A stretch of DNA of 41,092 bases, taken from positions 1 to 41,092 of the forward strand of contig CACZLZ010000039.1 of NCBI GenBank assembly GCA_902782145.1, written 5' to 3'. Origin of the DNA: an uncultured Aeromonadales bacterium (GTDB lineage: Bacteria; Pseudomonadota; Gammaproteobacteria; Enterobacterales; Succinivibrionaceae). A model generated the notes under the pieces. That model searched no databases, was not told where the DNA came from, and saw nothing but the letters and a program-made list of their open reading frames with translations. A program made the translations under genes and the position numbers. Positions 38,301 to 41,092 of the stretch are shown here, piece after piece (position 1 is the first letter of the stretch; every line of letters begins with the position of its first letter).

Positions 38301-38737
38301 CAGACAGCATGGATGTGGAGCGGGCGATAAGGCCCCTGGCGGTGCTGCGTAAGAACATCAGCTCTTTCACCTCCGAAAAGGGTAGGCTGAACTACCTCAA
38401 ATACCTTTCGCTCTGCGAGACTTTACGCAAGAATGGGGTCGATGATATCAACGGTCTCCTGGCCAGGGCCTTCCGGGACTTCGTGGTCTATGCCCGGCAT
38501 GAATGCCTCACCTCGTTGTATCCGAAGTTCATGGAGAACCCGAAGTACTTTGACAAAAAGAACGTGATGTACCAGCAGAACTATGCGGACTACAGCCCGG
38601 GGTTTGACTGGAAGCGTTACCTGCCATGGAACTTCACCGATGAACTGCGGGACATGTTCGTCTCTAAGGACTTCCTGAAGAGGCGCAGTGAAAGCCAGAA
38701 CGGCCGCTTCGCCAAGAGCCTCAGACAGTTAGGCTGA
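35369..38737 (+). CDS. tnpC: IS66 transposase TnpC, oversized
   Basis: A 1122-residue transposase, about twice the usual 450-550. It has an N-terminal coiled coil (about 15-70), then a Ser/Gly/Thr-rich low-complexity segment (about 149-274). A zinc-finger-like CVRCGQ precedes the IS66 DDE domain. The catalytic triad reads Asp582 (VVDGTPLT), Asp791 (IHDGYAGYHEF) and Glu984 (MDVERAIRPLAVLRKN). A second low-complexity insert (about 621-741, Ala/Gly/Thr-rich) lies between the two Asp residues. GTG at 35369 has AGAGG about eight bases upstream; GTG at 35345 would be nearly leaderless. The triad looks intact, so the protein may be active despite its inserts. Confidence 0.9.
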   Translation: MNEKLDCESQLMAAGKPLGEMSKEELFVRITDLLRINKELTKDHDLLVQENAVLNKKVTDLTEENIQLKFAASGGHIVSISITEAILKKEIAPLNLCLTEPAVSRNQIYTQVITSAKELVHGYMNQLSQNKELRSRLYGHASKSESMHTGIWEQEPERPAAGVQGSGAADALSEATGETTSAQQTEHGEVASPATGVEAAQTDGPSPQAGEPATGADATANKTPSGIGDGVTQEAAGTSGDAAAESSGKAHNDSGKDASQSGGKAGDRSSDSAVAALLKKVEATDLNTMSEEELRKFSQELVEVTLAGEDRTEADKKNLELMYDSMIDVLLNRNFDKFCLLSQVRESQKADVQAIQEVSSKADRAAELFRMLKSVKKQIREIDKIVGGQDKKTRTSPGRQVNNHDNIPESRNGETEESSDMTDEEIIAAMNKCVPGLVNPECIDPETGKKYDKHQFIWMTNLEEEMVSAVSSVFDMINKDKTLSSVRICVRCGQAIFPPSDPNKLKLSPKGTLGASLVILLMGMYSLNMPVHRLAKYVSERLSLGHSTIEYNMNQFCDIAVAPMYDEILRYAQMALHYGVVDGTPLTSKELRQQGNSNSHLQLIDQDPSKLGDYYNVYQHPAEEQTGSEQTGSKQEMGLYGAPTGETAAGAADGDFISPEIISMDDIAALGDELAAAEETGGDAGDAVCGAGASGLVADAVTTVAADNAGSGFVTSAGEGTNTGAVMAGGVVSTMSGVVFERKPGNGYALSLTTPDYESVQIVLFFATTSRSKESIQKLLAPFSFEGVIHDGYAGYHEFDLQCGCDSNVQICLIHFRRRIYEVLKKAELGKELAKMSRSQRADYLAGLLGKLPVLCGQAASTDSSSPGVILQDTGSEYLAVLLILMHLLSNIYRVEGMADVHAPDYLEKIKGLREQYSRHLWSHVEFFMDMLVRLVTVPDGKGGLKVIQTHPAKEVVSFWLSYSDKLGAFLAEPRLKPDSMDVERAIRPLAVLRKNISSFTSEKGRLNYLKYLSLCETLRKNGVDDINGLLARAFRDFVVYARHECLTSLYPKFMENPKYFDKKNVMYQQNYADYSPGFDWKRYLPWNFTDELRDMFVSKDFLKRRSESQNGRFAKSLRQLG

Positions 38738-39027
38738 GCCGCAACCGGGACTCCGCCGCCAGGGCGCAGGGCATACCTGTGCCTGCCGCTGTGTCCCCGG
38801 CACATCACACCCACCCATGCGTTCCCGCCGGCGGCGGAGAATGGGCGTCACCATATCCATCTGACGTCCGGCCTCGGCAGCTGCTGACGGTCATCCGCGT
38901 CCTGTCGGGAAATACACCGCCAGCAACACCTCACCCAGGAGACCGCCCGTGACGGTTCTCCTGTCCCCACCATTCATGCCTCCCTGACACCACCTCTGGC
39001 ACTGCCATCGGTCCGGTGAAGAACGGT
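38738..39027. other. IS66 right non-coding region
   Basis: 290 bases with no gene. CAGGAGACCG and CGGTTCTCCTG (about 38936-38963) form a hairpin with one bulge and no U-run. Confidence 0.4.
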
Positions 39028-39115
39028 CGTTCCACAAAAAACGGATCAGTCCTACCCAAATCCTGGAGCACTCTTCCACAAAATCGTGACACACCATTCT
39101 TCAGGTTCTGACCCT
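39028..39115 (+). repeat. 22-bp repeat cluster inside the IS66 right end
   Basis: Four consecutive units of about 22 bp. The first begins CGTTCCAC, the second ends CTGGAGCAC, the third carries CTTCCACAAAATCGTGACAC, and the last is degenerate. They match the period and core of the cluster at 40428-40515. They lie 50 bases inside the IS66 terminus, which is unexpected for an IS21-like feature. Confidence 0.6.
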
Positions 39116-39164
39116 TTATCTCAGCCCGAACAGCCGATCTCCACCTTCTTCAGGCCGAAATTAC

Positions 39165-39181
39165 GGTCATAGGGGGCTTAC
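39165..39181 (-). repeat. IS66 right terminal inverted repeat
   Basis: 17 bases, GGTCATAGGGGGCTTAC on the plus strand, the inverted counterpart of the left end with one mismatch. Confidence 0.92.
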
Positions 39182-39189
39182 AATTTTTG
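39182..39189 (+). repeat. 8-bp target-site duplication, right copy
   Basis: AATTTTTG directly after the right inverted repeat, identical to 34586-34593. Confidence 0.9.
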
Positions 39190-39367
39190 CTCTGGGGAAC
39201 TGGGCGGGATTTTGCTCTGGTTGCTGATGAGACTCTGAGTTGCTCAGTCAAAGCATGGCCGATTAACTTAGCTTTGTACGACTTGGTTTGATTCAGATCC
39301 AGGTAAGCCCCATGTCAGGAGTACCCATGAGAGCAGAAGAGCCCCGCAGATCCAGTCTGTGGACACC

Positions 39368-40000
39368 TCAGTGCAAAAGTGCCATCTGTTCGTATCTGAA
39401 GTCCCAGTCACGGAGAAACATGCTGCTGTCGGGTCTGATGGTGCTGACAAAGTATGCCCGGTACTCCTCATACCACCATCCGTGATAGGATGAGAAGCGG
39501 TTGTTCCAGCGGATCATTCCGCCTTGTCCTTCCCTGAGAATGAAAGCGGTCTTGTTGAGACGGTTGGGATCGCCGCAGAACTCGGTTCCTCTCTTCCGGA
39601 AATCCTCATTTCCTCCCCGGCGCCGCACATTGCCGGCTCCGCTGTCGAACCATCTGATACGGTAGCTGTCGTCCTTCTTGAGGATCCCTATATCCCGGAT
39701 CGGATGAGTATCCAGGGGAACAGATCTGAACCCGCCTATGTCAGGCATTTCCTCTCTGCCACCAGGAGCCCGCCTGTTCCGAACCTCAGAGATCAGATCG
39801 TCACTCTGAACATAGAAGAGTTCCTTCAGCAGGAAAGCAGTGTCAGTTTCCGCACCGGAACCAGGAGGAACAGATACGGCAACCGGCTCAAGGCACTCCT
39901 GCCGCCGGACGGCGTTTTCAGGAGTGCGCTCGGACTTTGTCCAGCGGATTTGCTTGAAGAGAACGTAGAGCATAGGGTCGATCTTAACATTCTCCAGCAA
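39368..40000 (-). pseudogene. unidentified reading frame, possible tail of the RCC1 gene
   Basis: A 210-codon frame from a TTG with no clear ribosome-binding site. It lies in the same phase as the RCC1-type frame just upstream on this strand, from which it is separated by 18 bases that include a tandem TAA after the TAG. The last 100 residues look protein-like (KKDDSYRIRWFDSGAG, ILREGQGGMIRWNNRF, YEEYRAYFVSTIRPDSS). I do not recognise the domain. It may be the downstream half of a surface protein interrupted by nonsense changes, or a chance open frame. Confidence 0.3.
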
Positions 40001-40018
40001 GGTTGTGGCGCCTGCTTA

Positions 40019-40447
40019 CTAATTCCCTCCTGATGACAGATCCATGAAATCAAGTGTTTCTGTCTTCTTTGGATTGAGTTCAAGTCTGGCAGGCACCTGT
40101 AGATAAATATTTGCTGGTGTATGTCCGTCAAAGGCGTCCATCATCTGCTTATAACTGAAACCGCCGTCATTGTTGTCAAAGCCCAACTGACCGAAGGTGC
40201 TCGAGCCCCAGCAGTAAAGTTCATTTTGGGTAGTTGGTCTGTCCTGGTCATCATGGACATTGACTGTTGCACAGGCTGAGTGCTTTCCAAGGGAAACATC
40301 TTTGACGTTAGTGAGTTTTGTTCCGTCTTTGAGAATAGGTGTGAAAAGGTAGTACAGCATTCCATTCCCATTTCCGCTGGGCGTTATGAGCTTTTTGAAG
40401 CGTTCACGCACTAAACTCGTGACCGCCCGTTCCACTTTTCGTGGCAC
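40019..40447 (-). pseudogene. RCC1-repeat protein fragment, 5'-truncated
   Basis: A 142-codon frame containing an RCC1-like repeat (VKDVSLGKHSACATVNV, then ELYCWGSSTFGQLG), the pattern of bacterial surface or secreted RCC1/BLIP-II-type beta-propeller proteins. One repeat is far too little for a propeller. The apparent start codon lies inside the 22-bp repeat cluster (40428-40449), so the first residues (MPRKVER) come from IS-end DNA. The gene was evidently cut by that insertion, and its tail may continue beyond the stop at 40019. It is not expected to be functional. Confidence 0.5.
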
Positions 40448-40515
40448 ACCATTCCACTATTTACGGATCACCGTTCCACAAGTTTTGGAGCACAGTTCAA
40501 CAACTTTTGGCGCAC
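40428..40515 (+). repeat. four 22-bp direct repeats, IS21-type end
   Basis: Four head-to-tail 22-bp units with consensus CGTTCCACaaNttttGGagCAC (units start at 40428, 40450, 40472 and 40494). Such ordered subterminal repeats mark IS21-family ends, where the transposase binds several sites. No istAB genes are nearby, so it is a solo end or excision scar. Confidence 0.65.
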
Positions 40516-40679
40516 GTCTGGCGCCCCTGAAGCGGTAACTGGAGTTGAATACCGTGAGGTCTCCGGTTGGAAGAACCGGGCGGCTGAAGGGGGTATAGGA
40601 CTGGTGAAGACAGGAACACCGCCAGTTGGGATGCTGACGGCGTTAAGGATAGGGATGCCGGACAGAGCTCCGGGCTTTC
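40516..40679. other. short spacer
   Basis: 164 bases between the repeat cluster and the coiled-coil gene with no recognisable feature. Confidence 0.3.
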
Positions 40680-41088
40680 TCAGGAAGTCTTTTGAGCGGT
40701 CTGCTGGACGATTAGCCCCACCTTATCGGCCAGGGCACTGTAGTTCTTCTGCATGACCTCAAGCTGGGAGCGGCTGCTGTTCAGCTCTGAGTTCGCCTGC
40801 TGCAGCCGGGCCTTGTATTCCTCCTCCCGGCCGTGACTCTGCTCCAGTTCCTCCTTCAGTTTGGCGATGGTCTGGCTGGAGACTTCCGCCTTCTTTTTGA
40901 GCTCTTCAATCCAGTTCCTCCTTCAGTTTGGCGATGGCCTGGCTGGAGACTTCCGCCTCCTTTTTGAGCTCTTCAAGCTCGTTTTCCATGAGCATCCTGG
41001 AGTGACGGGCCTCCTCGACGTTGATTTTGCAGCTTTCCTCAGCCTGCCTGACCCTTTCATTGCTCTTCATTTCCAGAACCGACCACAT
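40680..41088 (-). pseudogene. coiled-coil protein broken by a frameshift
   Basis: Reading in from the right edge, the frame encodes a heptad-rich coiled coil (ENELEELKKEAEVSSQAIAK). It stops at a TGA near 40906. One base off, the same kind of sequence resumes (EELKKKAEVSSQTIAKLKEE, then QSHGREEEYKARLQQANSEL) and ends at 40680 (VQQTAQKTS). The break falls at the junction of two 67-bp direct repeats (40844-40910 and 40911-40977, three differences); 66 would have kept the frame. An ATG at 41088 is possible as start, but the gene may extend beyond the window. A sequencing error is an alternative. The protein family is not recognised. Confidence 0.55.
40844..40977. repeat. 67-bp tandem duplication in the coiled-coil gene
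   Basis: Two adjacent 67-base copies starting CCAGTTCCTCC, differing at three positions. Since 67 is not a multiple of three, the duplication or a later one-base insertion shifts the frame. Confidence 0.85.
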
Positions 41089-41092
41089 CCTT

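Larger units (their letters stand above)
34594..39181 (+). mobile_element. complete IS66-family insertion sequence, 4588 bp
   Basis: The ends are 17-bp inverted repeats beginning GTAA (left GTAATCCCCCTATGACC; the reverse complement of the right end differs at one base, GTAAGCC). They are bracketed by a perfect 8-bp duplication, AATTTTTG. The element encodes TnpB and an unusually long TnpC; no TnpA-type gene is present. The unit is about twice a typical IS66 member because of the enlarged transposase and long non-coding stretches. Both catalytic and terminal features look intact, so recent mobility is likely. Confidence 0.93.

Noticed and set aside
39524-40033. 169-codon plus-strand frame opposite the RCC1-tail candidate
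   Set aside because: Low protein character and no ribosome-binding site; the minus-strand frame is in phase with a recognisable RCC1 repeat.
40428-40515. 22-bp repeats considered as a CRISPR array
   Set aside because: Units are head to tail with no spacers and differ from one another; the pattern fits IS21-type subterminal repeats.

Overview
The window looks like a chromosomal segment of a gut or rumen gammaproteobacterium, most plausibly Succinivibrionaceae. I infer this from a gamma-type core gene order combined with high-GC DNA, very frequent GATC words and IS66/IS21-type debris; no 16S gene is present to confirm it. Core genes read cmoA-cmoB on the minus strand, then ruvC-ruvA-ruvB-ybgC-tolQ-tolR-tolA-tolB-pal-cpoB on the plus strand. 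An array of eight Lys/Val tRNA genes and nadA follow, the same order as in E. coli downstream of cpoB.

Region 1 (1-5.7 kb): a decayed AT-rich CdiI-like immunity gene next to a scrap of 22-bp IS-end repeats, an unidentified 3' gene remnant, a sugar-porter MFS gene, a DUF805 fusion protein, and cmoB/cmoA, all the intact genes on the minus strand. Region 2 (5.9-15.2 kb): a 65-residue small gene with its own terminator, ruvCAB, and the tol-pal operon, whose promoter overlaps the ruvB stop codon. Region 3 (15.2-22.5 kb): a membrane-anchored pilin-like protein, the tRNA array (Lys-TTT, Val-TAC, Lys-CTT, Val-CAC, Lys-CTT, Lys-CTT, Val-TAC, Lys-CTT), an AT-rich AAA/PD-(D/E)XK accessory gene inserted in the otherwise conserved synteny, nadA, and an OmpA-type porin. 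Region 4 (22.5-26.7 kb): two small unidentified genes, gapA on the minus strand with a strong promoter and terminator, and 1.3 kb of non-coding DNA with adjacent (GGATC)5 and (TTCAT)12 microsatellites. Region 5 (26.7-34.5 kb): a glycogen/maltodextrin operon malQ-glgB-glgX. Region 6 (34.6-41.1 kb): a complete 4.6-kb IS66-family element with 17-bp inverted repeats and a perfect 8-bp target duplication, followed by gene fragments and more 22-bp repeat debris.

The most striking object is the last gene of the glycogen operon. It is one uninterrupted 1053-codon frame joining a complete GlgX-type debranching enzyme to a full-length glyceraldehyde-3-phosphate dehydrogenase-like domain. That domain keeps its NAD-binding motifs but has lost the catalytic Cys (now Ser), the catalytic His (now Gln) and the substrate-phosphate Arg (now Thr). 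A normal gapA with all these residues lies 6 kb away. The fusion therefore looks like a pseudo-GAPDH acting as a sensor, scaffold or assembly module on a glycogen-degrading enzyme, rather than as a second dehydrogenase. MalQ, GlgB and GlgX would together remodel alpha-glucan, and the GAPDH-like tail would link that activity to lower glycolysis or to NAD state.

Other points of interest are the CTT/CAC anticodon conversion in the tRNA array, a five-copy CTGATCAG palindrome cluster upstream of an oversized (1122-residue) IS66 transposase, and three separated clusters of 22-bp IS21-like repeats.
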